From Amycolatopsis pretoriensis (GTDB lineage: Bacteria; Actinomycetota; Actinomycetes; Mycobacteriales; Pseudonocardiaceae), in NCBI RefSeq assembly GCF_900107925.1, contig NZ_FNUJ01000001.1:1240001-1304000 (forward strand): a stretch of 64,000 nt of DNA, written 5' to 3'. Below the pieces are notes generated by a model. It was not told the DNA's origin, made no database searches, and saw nothing but the letters and a program-made list of their open reading frames with translations. Of the stretch, positions 48,798 through 57,302 are shown one piece after another. Made by a program: the position numbers and the translations under genes. Within the stretch, counting starts at the first letter, position 1. Each line of letters opens with the position of its first letter.

Positions 48798-49585
48798 CCG
48801 ACCGCGTCTACGAAACCGCACTGGGATCGTCCACCAAGGACAAGATCACGCTGCTCGGCCAGGACCTCGCCGAAGACGTCATGGGCACCGTCGGTTTCGG
48901 CGAGCTGGCGTTCTGGCTGGCGACGCAGCGACGTCCGTCCACAGGGGAAACCCGGGTCTTCGAAGCGGTGCTGGCCGCGTTGGCCGACCACGGCTTCACG
49001 CCGACGGCGATCGTCACCCGCCTCACGTACCTGTCCGCCCCGGACTCGGTGCAGGGCGCGCTCGCGGCCGGGCTGCTCGGCGGCGGGTCGCGCTTCCTCG
49101 GCGTCACCGAGGACTGCGGCCGCTTCCTGCACGACGTCCTCGCCACCGCCGAAACCCCCACCGACGAAGCCGGCTGGGACGCGCTCGCCCTGGACACCGT
49201 CGAGAAGACCAAAGCGGCGAAGAAGTTCGTCCCCGGGCTCGGCCACCACGTCCACAAGGACGGCGACCCCCGCACCCGCCGGCTGTTCGAGATCGCCGAC
49301 GAGGAAGGCCTGCGCGGCCCGCACCTGGAGCTGTTCGCCGCCATCGGCCGCGTCCACCCGCGGGTGCTCGGGAAGACGTTGCCGCTCAACGGCGCCGGCG
49401 TCTGCGGCGCCGCACTGGCCGACCTCGGGCTGCCGCTGGAACTGCTGCGCGGGTTCGCGCTGCTGGCCCGGACCGCCGGGCTCGTCGGGCAGCTGGCCGA
49501 AGAGCTGCGCCACCCGGTCGCCAACGACGTCTTCCTGTCGGTCGACCTGAACAACCGGCCGGTCCCACCGGACCCGCAACGCTGA
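48794..49585 (+). CDS. Citryl-CoA lyase-like citrate synthase-fold protein
   Basis: Protein of 263 residues, much shorter than true citrate synthase and the size of the stand-alone citryl-CoA lyase-like group. Conserved citrate-synthase residues are seen in GELAFWLATQRRPSTGETRV, LGGGSRFLGVTEDCGRFLHD, VPGLGHHVHKDGDPRTRRLF and LAEELRHPVANDV. It probably cleaves a citryl-CoA-like or other hydroxyacyl-CoA thioester. It is coupled to the CoA-transferase upstream and followed 11 bases later by the dioxygenase. Confidence 0.85.
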   Translation: MTDRVYETALGSSTKDKITLLGQDLAEDVMGTVGFGELAFWLATQRRPSTGETRVFEAVLAALADHGFTPTAIVTRLTYLSAPDSVQGALAAGLLGGGSRFLGVTEDCGRFLHDVLATAETPTDEAGWDALALDTVEKTKAAKKFVPGLGHHVHKDGDPRTRRLFEIADEEGLRGPHLELFAAIGRVHPRVLGKTLPLNGAGVCGAALADLGLPLELLRGFALLARTAGLVGQLAEELRHPVANDVFLSVDLNNRPVPPDPQR

Positions 49586-49596
49586 GAGGAACGCCG

Positions 49597-50457
49597 ATGC
49601 AGCTCGTCACCGAGGACAACATCACCGAGCTCGCCGCGCGGCGCTGGTCGAGCGCGCATGACCCGCGCACCGCGCAGGTCATGGCCGCCCTCGTCAGGCA
49701 CCTGCACGCCTTCGCCCGCGAAGTCCGGCTGACCGAACCGGAGTGGATGGCCGCGATGCGGTGGCTGACCGAGACCGGGCAGATCAGCGACGACAAGCGC
49801 GAAGAGTTCATCCTCGCCTCCGACGTGCTCGGCCTGAGCATGCTGGTGGTGCAGATGAACCACGCCTTCGACGCCAAGGCCACCCCGGCCACCGTGCTCG
49901 GCCCGTTCCACATCGACGGCTCCCCGGAGAAGGAGTTCGGCGGCGACATGTCCGACGGCCTGCCCGGCACGCCGCTCTACGTCACCGGCACCGTCCGCGG
50001 CCTCGACGGCTCCCCCGTCGCCGGCGCGATCCTCGACGTCTGGCAGGCCGACGAAGAAGGCGCCTACGAGTCTCAGATCCCCGGCATCGACGAGGCCCGG
50101 CTGCGCGCCAAGTACGCCACCCGCCCCGACGGGACCTACTGCCTGCGCACGATCGCGCCGAAGGGCTACTCGATCCCGATGGACGGCCCGGTCGGGGAAC
50201 TGATCGGCGGCACCGACATCAGCCACTTCCGGCCCGCCCACGTGCACTTCCTGATCAACGCCGCCGGCTACGAACCGCTGATCACGCACCTGTTCCAGGA
50301 GGGCGCCGAGTACCTCGACAGCGACGTCGTCTTCGGCACCAAGCAGGAGCTGGTCGTGACGTTCGAAGCCCGGGACCCGGGTCCGACCCCGGACGGCGGC
50401 GAGGCGGCCGGGTCGTGGCTGGAAGCCCGGTACGACTTCGTCCTGCAGCCCGTCTGA
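49597..50457 (+). CDS. Intradiol ring-cleavage dioxygenase (hydroxyquinol/catechol 1,2-dioxygenase)
   Basis: Fe(III) enzyme of 286 residues that opens a catechol-type ring between the two hydroxyls. The N-terminal helical dimerisation domain (about 1-95) is present (LVRHLHAFAREVRLTEPEWM; LASDVLGLSMLVVQMNHAFD), followed by ATVLGPFHIDGSPEKEFGGD. The four iron ligands can be placed: Tyr in DEEGAYESQIPG, Tyr in IAPKGYSIPMDGPVG and both His in FRPAHVHFLI. Length and layout fit hydroxyquinol 1,2-dioxygenase slightly better than catechol 1,2-dioxygenase, but this is not certain. GAGAGGAACG precedes the ATG. Confidence 0.92.
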   Translation: MQLVTEDNITELAARRWSSAHDPRTAQVMAALVRHLHAFAREVRLTEPEWMAAMRWLTETGQISDDKREEFILASDVLGLSMLVVQMNHAFDAKATPATVLGPFHIDGSPEKEFGGDMSDGLPGTPLYVTGTVRGLDGSPVAGAILDVWQADEEGAYESQIPGIDEARLRAKYATRPDGTYCLRTIAPKGYSIPMDGPVGELIGGTDISHFRPAHVHFLINAAGYEPLITHLFQEGAEYLDSDVVFGTKQELVVTFEARDPGPTPDGGEAAGSWLEARYDFVLQPV

Positions 50458-50461
50458 CGCC

Positions 50462-51400
50462 GTGCGCGCGGCGGAGATCCGGGCGGCGGGCGCGCCCCCG
50501 GTGGTGACCGACCGGACGGCACCCGACCCCGGGCCGGGCCAGGTCGCGGTGAGCGTCACCGCGGCGCCGGTCAGCCCGCTGGACCTGCTGTGCGCGTCCG
50601 GCACGTCCTACTTCGGGCTGCCGGACCTGCCGTACGTGCCGGGCGTGCAAGGGGTCGGCGTGCTCACGCGGCCGACGCCGACCGAGCCGGCCGGGACGCC
50701 GGTGTGGTTCGCCACGACCGCGGGCATGCGGCCCGGGGACGGCAGCATGGCCGAGCACGCCGTCATCGCGCCCGCCGACCTGGTGGTCCTGCCGGCCGGG
50801 GCCGACCACGCGCTGGTCGCGGCACTCGGGCTGTCGGCGGTCGCGGCGTGGATGTGCTTGACGGGGAAGGGAAACCTCGTGCCCGGCGAGACCGTGCTGG
50901 TGCTCGGCGCCGGCGGGGTCGTCGGCCAGTCGGCCGTGCAGCTGGCGCGCGTGGCCGGGGCCGGGCACGTCATCGCGTGCGCGCGCTCGGACACCGCGCT
51001 GGAGCGGGCCCGGCGGCTCGGGGCGGACAGTGTCGTGCGGCTGACCGGTTCACCGGCCGAGCGGCTCGGCGACGTCCCGGTCGACCTGGTCATCGATCCG
51101 GTGGGCGGGCTCCCGGCCGCGGCCGCGCTGCGCACCCTGCGCCCGGGTGGGCGGCTGGTGAACCTCGGCGGCGCGGCCGGTGACGAGTTCCCGGTGTCCT
51201 CGGCGGTGTTGCGCAGCCGGTCGCTGCACATCCACGGCTACACGAACAACGAGCTCGACACCGACCGGCGCCGCGAAGCGCTGCTGACGGTGGTGAAGCA
51301 CGCGATCGCCGGCGAGCTGACCGTCGACCACGAGCGCGTCCCGCTCGCCGACGCCGGTGCCGCGTGGACCCGTCCGGGGCGGATCGTGCTGGTGCCCTAG
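50462..51400 (+). CDS. Quinone oxidoreductase-like MDR family protein
   Basis: Zinc-free medium-chain dehydrogenase/reductase of 312 residues. The GroES-like part opens with VTDRTAPDPGPGQVAVSVTA and APVSPLDLLCASG; the NADP-binding part has VLVLGAGGVVGQSAVQLARV and DLVIDPVGGLPAAAALRTLR, and ends GRIVLVP. None of the Cys ligands of the structural-zinc branch are present. The GTG start lies 4 bases after the dioxygenase stop, so it belongs to the same operon; it may reduce a ring-cleavage or quinone intermediate. It overlaps the convergent gene by 4 bases. Confidence 0.9.
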   Translation: MRAAEIRAAGAPPVVTDRTAPDPGPGQVAVSVTAAPVSPLDLLCASGTSYFGLPDLPYVPGVQGVGVLTRPTPTEPAGTPVWFATTAGMRPGDGSMAEHAVIAPADLVVLPAGADHALVAALGLSAVAAWMCLTGKGNLVPGETVLVLGAGGVVGQSAVQLARVAGAGHVIACARSDTALERARRLGADSVVRLTGSPAERLGDVPVDLVIDPVGGLPAAAALRTLRPGGRLVNLGGAAGDEFPVSSAVLRSRSLHIHGYTNNELDTDRRREALLTVVKHAIAGELTVDHERVPLADAGAAWTRPGRIVLVP

Positions 51401-51930
51401 CGGGCGTAGCCGCCCGCGGCGAGCTGCTTGCCGATCTGGTCGTAGACCGCCTGGTCGTCCGGCGCGACCGTGGCCAGGCCGTCGACGTACCGGTTGAACA
51501 GGCAGAACGACGCCGCGATCAGGACGGTGTCGTGCAGTTCGGTGTCGGTCGCCCCTTCGGCGCGGGCGGCCGCCACCAGTTCTTCGGTGACCGCGCGGCC
51601 CGTTTCGCGCACGGCGAGCGCGATCCGCAGCAGTGCCTTCAGCTTCGCCGGCACGGGGGCGTCGTCGACCCTGCCGCACGCGGCGTCGACGACGGCCCGG
51701 CCGCCGTCGATCGTCTCGGCCGCCGCCGCGGCGTGGCTGCCGGTGCAGAAGCGGCACTCGTTGCCGTTGGACACGACGGTCGCGATCAGCTCGCGCTCGC
51801 CGACGGTCAGGGTGCTGGGGCCGCGCAGCAGGACCTGGGCCAGCTGCCCGAGCGGCGCCGCGGTCTCCGGCCGGTAGGCGAAGAGCGCGGTGATCCCGGG
51901 CAGCTGCGGGTCGAGCGGGATGTGCGGCAT
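51397..51930 (-). CDS. Carboxymuconolactone decarboxylase / AhpD-like family protein
   Basis: Protein of 177 residues with the AhpD-like all-helical fold. The redox motif is NGNECRFCTGSHAAAAAET (CxxC followed by His), typical of the peroxidase branch rather than of true decarboxylases. Family phrases: LPGITALFAYRPETAAPLGQ, LTVGERELIATVVS and LHDTVLIAASFCLFNRYVDG. GAGGAGG precedes the ATG at 51930. Convergent with the MDR gene; a thiol-dependent peroxide-detoxifying role is most likely. Confidence 0.9.
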   Translation of the reverse strand: MPHIPLDPQLPGITALFAYRPETAAPLGQLAQVLLRGPSTLTVGERELIATVVSNGNECRFCTGSHAAAAAETIDGGRAVVDAACGRVDDAPVPAKLKALLRIALAVRETGRAVTEELVAAARAEGATDTELHDTVLIAASFCLFNRYVDGLATVAPDDQAVYDQIGKQLAAGGYAR

Positions 51931-52032
51931 CGGGGTCCTCCTCGCGGGGCGAAAGATCGTCCCCGTGAGTCTTGCGGCCAGGGGCGGCCCGGCCAACCTC
52001 CGCGGTGCGCAACCGGGCCGCCGCCGAAAGGA

Positions 52033-53775
52033 TCAGCCGATGGTGAAATCGTCGGCGTAGAGGGCACTTTGGCCGTACCAGCCGTGGACGTACACCGTCA
52101 CCGCGCCGGACGCGCCGGTCGTGAACGGCACCGACAGCTGGGTCCAGCCGCTGCTCGAGGTCCACGTCGACGCGTTCGCGCCGCCCCGGACGCCGACGTA
52201 GGCGTAGCTGCCCTGCACCCACGCCTTGAGCGTGTAGGCGTGGTTCGGGGCCAGCGTCACGTTCTGCGCCGCCTCCCCGGTCGCCGACGCCGTGGGCACC
52301 ACCTGCAGCGCGTGGGTCCCGGAGTGGGCCGGGGTCGCGACGATCGCGTCACCGGCCGCGCTCCACGGGCTCAGCGCGCCGCTCTCGAAGCCGCCGTTGA
52401 CGACCCCGCCCGCGGGCGGGGTGCCCTTGACGGTGAGGGTGAAGGTCGCGCTGTGGCTCGCCGAGGGCGAAGTGCCGGTGACGGTCAGCGGGTAGACCCC
52501 GGGGACCGCCGCCGAGGTGGTGCTCACCGACAGCGTCGCGCTGCCGCCCGCGGTCACCGAGCCCGGGCTGACCGACGCCGTGACGGCGGCGGGTGCGCCG
52601 GTGACCGACAGCGTCACCTGCTGGGCCGAGCCGGAGGTGACCGCGGTGCCGACCGTCGCGGTGGCCGAGCCGCCCGGGTCGACCGAAGCCGAGGCCGGGT
52701 TCGCGGTGAGGGAGAAGTCGTTGCCCGGCACGGTGGTGCCGCCGGTGAACGGCTCGAACGCGTGGCTGAAGAACCACGTGTCCTGGGCGATGCCGGAGCA
52801 GTTGTCCGCGGCCGCGCCGCCGGGGCAGCTGCCGTTGTCGCGCTGCAGGGCCCAGAACGACAGTTCGTTGATGCCCTTGGAGACCGCCCAGTTGTAGACG
52901 GTCGCCGCGTCGGCGGTGGTGAACGTCTCGGCCGGGCCGAAGTCGTCGACGCCGATCATCTCGGTGATCCCGACCATGCCCCACAGCTGCGCCTGGGTCT
53001 TGCCCGGGTACAGCGCGCCGAGCTGGCTCACCAGGCCGTTGGCGGCGGTCTGGGTGTCGGTGGCCATCTCGTGGGCGGCGTTGTCGTAGTAGTCGAAGGT
53101 CATCATGTTGACCACGTCGACGCGGGTGCCGTTGGAGACGGCGTTGCGCAGCACGGCCAGGCCGCTGTCGGCCAGCCCGCGGGTGGTGGTGGGCAGGGTG
53201 TAGGAGATCTGCAGCGACCGCCCGGACGCCGCGGCCCAGTCCTGGACCTTCTTGATGGCCTTGTTGCGGCGGTCGATCCCGGCGGAGTTGGTGAGCGAGT
53301 TGTCCTCGATGTCCATGTCGAGGCGCGGGACGTCGTAGGTGGTGATCACCGACTCGTAGGCGGCGGCGATCGAGTCGACGTTGCTGCAGCTGTCGGCTAT
53401 TTCGGTGCCGGTGTTGTCGGCGGTGTAGCCGCCGAAGGAGGGGATGACGTCGCCGCCGCGGGAGCGGATCGTGGCGATGTCGGAGCCGAAGACGCCGGTG
53501 GAGATGGGCATCCCGGTGTCGCCGTTCCAGTAGACGGTGCAGGAACCCTTGGTGGCGGCCTGGATGAACGCCATCGTCAGGTGCTTGGCCCCGGACTGCT
53601 GCGCCAGCGCGGCGGGGCTTTCGCCCGTCCAGGCTTCGAAGTAGGGCGCGAAGACGTGCGCGGGCAGCGGGGTGGCGGCCTGGGCGGTGCCGGCGGCGGC
53701 GACCAGCGAGCCGGCCGATATCGCTGACAAGGCAAGGAAAACGGACATTCGGGAGAAAGGTCTGCGTCGACGCAT
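52033..53775 (-). CDS. Secreted GH18 chitinase with C-terminal carbohydrate-binding domain
   Basis: Exported chitinase of 580 residues. The signal peptide is 1-33 (RRRRPFSR then SVFLALSAISAGSLVAAAG, cleavage near AQA-A). The catalytic domain (about 38-345) carries the GH18 signature as VPRLDMDIEDNSLTN, where the Glu of DxDxE is the acid, with VVNMMTFDYYDNAAHEMA and GINELSFWALQRDNG. An Ig-like NPASASVDPGGSATATVGTA module follows (about 355-435), then a CenC-like CBM (GVVNGGFESGALSPWSAAGD, ending YADDFTIG). Two DasR-like boxes lie 62-101 bases upstream of the start, so induction by chitin products is expected. Confidence 0.93.
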   Translation of the reverse strand: MRRRRPFSRMSVFLALSAISAGSLVAAAGTAQAATPLPAHVFAPYFEAWTGESPAALAQQSGAKHLTMAFIQAATKGSCTVYWNGDTGMPISTGVFGSDIATIRSRGGDVIPSFGGYTADNTGTEIADSCSNVDSIAAAYESVITTYDVPRLDMDIEDNSLTNSAGIDRRNKAIKKVQDWAAASGRSLQISYTLPTTTRGLADSGLAVLRNAVSNGTRVDVVNMMTFDYYDNAAHEMATDTQTAANGLVSQLGALYPGKTQAQLWGMVGITEMIGVDDFGPAETFTTADAATVYNWAVSKGINELSFWALQRDNGSCPGGAAADNCSGIAQDTWFFSHAFEPFTGGTTVPGNDFSLTANPASASVDPGGSATATVGTAVTSGSAQQVTLSVTGAPAAVTASVSPGSVTAGGSATLSVSTTSAAVPGVYPLTVTGTSPSASHSATFTLTVKGTPPAGGVVNGGFESGALSPWSAAGDAIVATPAHSGTHALQVVPTASATGEAAQNVTLAPNHAYTLKAWVQGSYAYVGVRGGANASTWTSSSGWTQLSVPFTTGASGAVTVYVHGWYGQSALYADDFTIG

Positions 53776-53836
53776 CTGCGCTCCAAAGCCGGGGCGGAGC
53801 CGTGCCGCGGCGTAACACGGCGAGAACGTCTTCAGG

Positions 53837-53852
53837 ATTGGATCAGACCAAT
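53837..53852. promoter_or_regulatory. DasR-like box 1 of the chitinase gene
   Basis: ATTGGATCAGACCAAT aligns with the Streptomyces DasR consensus ACTGGTCTAGACCAGT at 11 of 16 positions and forms an ATTGG/CCAAT inverted repeat. It lies 62 bases upstream of the chitinase ATG. Confidence 0.55.
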
Positions 53853-53860
53853 ATCGACGT

Positions 53861-53876
53861 CAAGGTCTAGACCACT
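53861..53876. promoter_or_regulatory. DasR-like box 2 of the chitinase gene
   Basis: CAAGGTCTAGACCACT contains the perfect core GGTCTAGACC of the DasR responsive element. With box 1 it forms a pair of similar repeats 24 bases apart. On the minus strand a possible -35 hexamer TTGACG (53858-53863) lies at the edge of this box, so binding should block the promoter. Confidence 0.7.
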
Positions 53877-53998
53877 AAACCGGCCGGATGGCCGTAGCGG
53901 TTGCTCGCTGCGCATTCCGCGGCCGATGACCGCCAGTGAGCAACGATCGGATACAAAAACGTGCCAACTCCTGCGATCTGCCGGTAGCGTGCGCGTCC

Positions 53999-56617
53999 AT
54001 GCGGGTGAAATGGGGGAAGATTGGACAGCACAGAGTGACCATGCCGTGGCGGGCCGCCCCGAAGGCCGCCCTCTCCAGCCCGCTCACCCTGATCGTGGCC
54101 GCGGTGACCGCACTGCTCGCCTGCTTCCTCGGCACCGCCGCGGTCCTGCAGGCCTCCGCCGCCGGCGGCGCGACCATCGCCTACCAGACCGGGATCACCT
54201 GCCCCGACAGCTACGGCCCGGTCTTTGGCAAGGGCAACATCCCCGTCCAGGACATCCCCGCCCTCACCAGCGCCGTCCAGCGCCACGCCCCCGCGCACGG
54301 CTTCGGCACCCCCGTCGTCGGCCAGTACACCAACGTGCTCCCCGGCACGCAGTTCAACGGCGACCCCCACTACAAGGTCCGCCTCGCCTACCGCGACCAG
54401 ACCGGCCTCGACAACCTCACCCTGCAACAGGGCACCCGCGCCCCCGGGCTGTGGCTGGGCAACGTCGTCGCCGACGCCGAACACATCGGCGTCGGCACGA
54501 AACCCAGCATCCAGGGCACCGCACTGCCGCCGGTCACCGGCATCTACCGCGACCTGCTCGACCCGCCGCCGCGGTGGTGGTGCTCCCAGCAGTCCGGCGC
54601 TGTCGTCGACCGGCTCGCCAACGACCCCATCGACTCGATCGTCTTCGCCACCGACCAAAAGACCTTCGACACCGCCATCGCCGCGATCGGCCTGCCGAAG
54701 ATGCAGTACTTCCACATCTCCTTCTACGAACCGCCCCCGGCCACCCTCAGCGCGGCCGAAGACCTCCTGCAGCGCTCCCACGACCTCGTCGCCGACGTCC
54801 GCGCCGACCTCACCGCCCAGGGCCTCGGCACCCTCGTCGCCGCCGACGTCCCGACCTTCGAACGCTCCGTGCAGATCGCCCGCCAGGCCGAAGACAACGT
54901 GTTCGTGTCCATCCTGCCGCTCGCCCTGATCAGCGTCCTGGTCGGCTGCGCCGGCATCGGCACCGTCGCCCTCCAGTGGTACCAGCGCCGGCACGCCCAG
55001 CTACGGCTGCTCTCCGCCCGCGGCAGCGGACCCGGCGCCCTCGGCGGCCTCGCCGTCGCCGAACTCGGCCTGCCGATCCTCGCCGGCGGCGCACTCGGCG
55101 GCCTCGCCGCCCGGCTGCTGCTCGGCGTCTACGGCCCACCCGGCACCCCCGACCCCCAAGCCGAACTGCGCGCCGGCCTCGTCGCCGCCGGGGTGCTCGC
55201 GGTGTCCCTCGCACTCCTGGCCCTCGTCGTCGCCGTGCGGACGCACCGCGAGTTCGAACTGGGCCGCGTCCGCCGCGCCGGCAACCGGATGCGCCTGCTG
55301 GGCTACTTCCCGTGGGAGCTCGCCACCGCGGGCATGGCCTGGCTCGGCTGGACCCGCCTCGCCCACTACAGCACCGGCTCACGACTCGGAAATCCATTAC
55401 CCCAGGTCGACCCGCTCGCCCTCACCTACCCGGTGTTCGTCGTGCTGACCGTCGGGCTGCTGACCGCCCGCCTGGCCTGGCTGGCCCTGCACGCCTCCCA
55501 CCGCGCCCGGTTCTGGTCCCGCCCGGCCCTGCAGCTGGCCATCCGCCGCCTCGCCGGCGCCCGCGCCCCGGTCACCGGCGTGCTCGTCATCGGCACCCTC
55601 GCCATCGGCACGCTCGCCACCGGCCTGGGCATCGCCAACGGCCAAGAGGACGCCCTCGACACCAAATCCGCGATCTTCGTCGGCAGCAACGCCCGCCTCG
55701 ACACCGACAGCCCGATCGGCATGGGCACCGTCAAGATGCCCGCCCCGCTCGCCGGCACCAGCACCGTGGTCGGCGAACTCACCGGCACCGGCAGCGTCGT
55801 CCTCGTCGTCGACCCCGCCACGTTCACCCGCGGCGCCGCCACCGGCGACGTCCCCACCGACGACCTCGCCGGACTCCTGACCAAGATCGCGCAACCCGAC
55901 CCGCGCGGCACCCCCGTGATCCGCATCGGCCACACCGCCAAGCAGACCGCCGAACTCCCCGGCGGCCTGCCCGACGCCGTCCCCGTCGCCGACCTGCCGG
56001 TCTTCCCCATGATCGGCACCTCCCCCGGCTACGTCGTCTCCCGCACCGCCCTCGACCACGGCCAGCTCGACCGCGTCCCCAAGTGGAGCGTCCTCACCAC
56101 CGCCTCGATGGCCGACGCCACCGCCGCCCTGCGCGCCGCCGGCGTCTTCATCCCCAACCGGATCAGCCGCGAAACCGCCCTCGACGGCCTGCCGTTCTTC
56201 GTCGTGTCCTGGACCTTCTCCTTCGTCGCCCTGCTCGGCGCCGTCCTCGGGGTCGTGGCCATCCTCGCCCTGCTCGTCGCCGTCGAAGTCCGCCGCCGCC
56301 AGAACGCCCTCGCCGGGGCCCTCGTCCTGCGGATGGGCATGCGCCCACGCACCCTGCTCGCGAGCCACCTCATGGAACTCGGCGCGCTCAGCGGCCTCGC
56401 GATCGTCGTCGGCGTGGTCTGCGGGGTTTCCGTCGCTGGGCTCTCCGTCCCGCGCTTCGACCCCGCCACGTTCCTCGCCCCCCGCTCGGAACTGCCCGAC
56501 CCGCTGCCCTTCGTCCTCACCGTGCTGCTCGTCGGCGTCCTCGTCGTGGGCCTCGCCGGCTGGATCGCGATGCGCTCGGTGCGCACCGCCCGGACCGCGG
56601 AGCTGATCCGTGCCTGA
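53999..56617 (+). CDS. FtsX-like ABC transporter permease
   Basis: Membrane protein of about 872 residues with two FtsX/MacB-like permease repeats. A first helix (SSPLTLIVAAVTALLACFLG) is followed by a large extracytoplasmic domain (about 45-290), four helices near 300-420, more helices near 465-560, a second external domain and three final helices (FFVVSWTFSFVALLGAVLGV; VVAILALLVAVEV; FVLTVLLVGVLVVGLAGWIA). It should act as an ATP-driven exporter or mechanotransmission pump rather than an importer. ATG 53999 has no good ribosome site; GTG 54035 or ATG 54041 are possible. The first ATPase gene overlaps its end by 8 bases. Confidence 0.87.
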   Translation: MRVKWGKIGQHRVTMPWRAAPKAALSSPLTLIVAAVTALLACFLGTAAVLQASAAGGATIAYQTGITCPDSYGPVFGKGNIPVQDIPALTSAVQRHAPAHGFGTPVVGQYTNVLPGTQFNGDPHYKVRLAYRDQTGLDNLTLQQGTRAPGLWLGNVVADAEHIGVGTKPSIQGTALPPVTGIYRDLLDPPPRWWCSQQSGAVVDRLANDPIDSIVFATDQKTFDTAIAAIGLPKMQYFHISFYEPPPATLSAAEDLLQRSHDLVADVRADLTAQGLGTLVAADVPTFERSVQIARQAEDNVFVSILPLALISVLVGCAGIGTVALQWYQRRHAQLRLLSARGSGPGALGGLAVAELGLPILAGGALGGLAARLLLGVYGPPGTPDPQAELRAGLVAAGVLAVSLALLALVVAVRTHREFELGRVRRAGNRMRLLGYFPWELATAGMAWLGWTRLAHYSTGSRLGNPLPQVDPLALTYPVFVVLTVGLLTARLAWLALHASHRARFWSRPALQLAIRRLAGARAPVTGVLVIGTLAIGTLATGLGIANGQEDALDTKSAIFVGSNARLDTDSPIGMGTVKMPAPLAGTSTVVGELTGTGSVVLVVDPATFTRGAATGDVPTDDLAGLLTKIAQPDPRGTPVIRIGHTAKQTAELPGGLPDAVPVADLPVFPMIGTSPGYVVSRTALDHGQLDRVPKWSVLTTASMADATAALRAAGVFIPNRISRETALDGLPFFVVSWTFSFVALLGAVLGVVAILALLVAVEVRRRQNALAGALVLRMGMRPRTLLASHLMELGALSGLAIVVGVVCGVSVAGLSVPRFDPATFLAPRSELPDPLPFVLTVLLVGVLVVGLAGWIAMRSVRTARTAELIRA

Positions 56618-57302
56618 CAAACCGATCTTCACCCTGCGCGGCATCGGCGTCGACTACCCGACCCCGGCCGGCGTCGTCACCGGCGTCGACGACGTCAGCT
56701 TCGACGTCCCCGCCCGCGGCATGACCGTCTTCGCCGGCCCCTCCGGCTCCGGCAAATCCACCCTGCTGCGCGTGCTCGGCCTCTTCGAACAACCCGCCCG
56801 CGGCACCCTCACCTTCCAAGGCGCCGACGTCCACCGCCTCCGGCACCGCGAACGCCGCGCCCTGCGCCGCCACCACCTCGGCCTCGTGTTCCAGAACCCC
56901 GCCGACAACCTGCTCGGCTACCTCAGCGTCGCCGACAACCTGCGCGCCGCCGCCGAGGCCGCCGGCACCGAATGCAGCCCGGCCGACATCCTCGGCCAGC
57001 TCGGCCTGCACGGCACCGGCGACTGGAAGATCTCCGCCCTCTCGGGCGGCCAGCAGCAACGGCTCGCCTTCGGCTGCGTGCTCGCCGCGCGCTCGACGGT
57101 CATCCTCGCCGACGAACCCACCTCGCAGCTGGACGAGGCCTCGGCCGACCTCGTGCTCGACACCCTCCAATACCTGGTGGACCAGGACTTCGCGGTCCTG
57201 GTCGCCTCCCACGACGACCGCCTCATCGACCTCGGCGCCCGCGTCGCCCGCCTGCACAAGGGCACGCTCGAACGCGTCGAAGAACGGGAGCCATTGCCGT
57301 GA
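56610..57302 (+). CDS. ABC transporter ATP-binding protein 1
   Basis: LolD/MacB-type ATPase of 230 residues. Walker A is AGPSGSGKSTLLRVLG, the Q loop lies in GLVFQNPADNLLGYLSVADN, the ABC signature is LSGGQQQRLAFGCVLAARST, Walker B is VILADEPTSQLDEASADLVL and the switch His is in VLVASHDDRLIDLGARV. It starts with GTG inside the permease gene and ends overlapping the second ATPase (GTGA). Together they form a transporter with two different ATPases for one long permease. Confidence 0.94.
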   Translation: MPDKPIFTLRGIGVDYPTPAGVVTGVDDVSFDVPARGMTVFAGPSGSGKSTLLRVLGLFEQPARGTLTFQGADVHRLRHRERRALRRHHLGLVFQNPADNLLGYLSVADNLRAAAEAAGTECSPADILGQLGLHGTGDWKISALSGGQQQRLAFGCVLAARSTVILADEPTSQLDEASADLVLDTLQYLVDQDFAVLVASHDDRLIDLGARVARLHKGTLERVEEREPLP

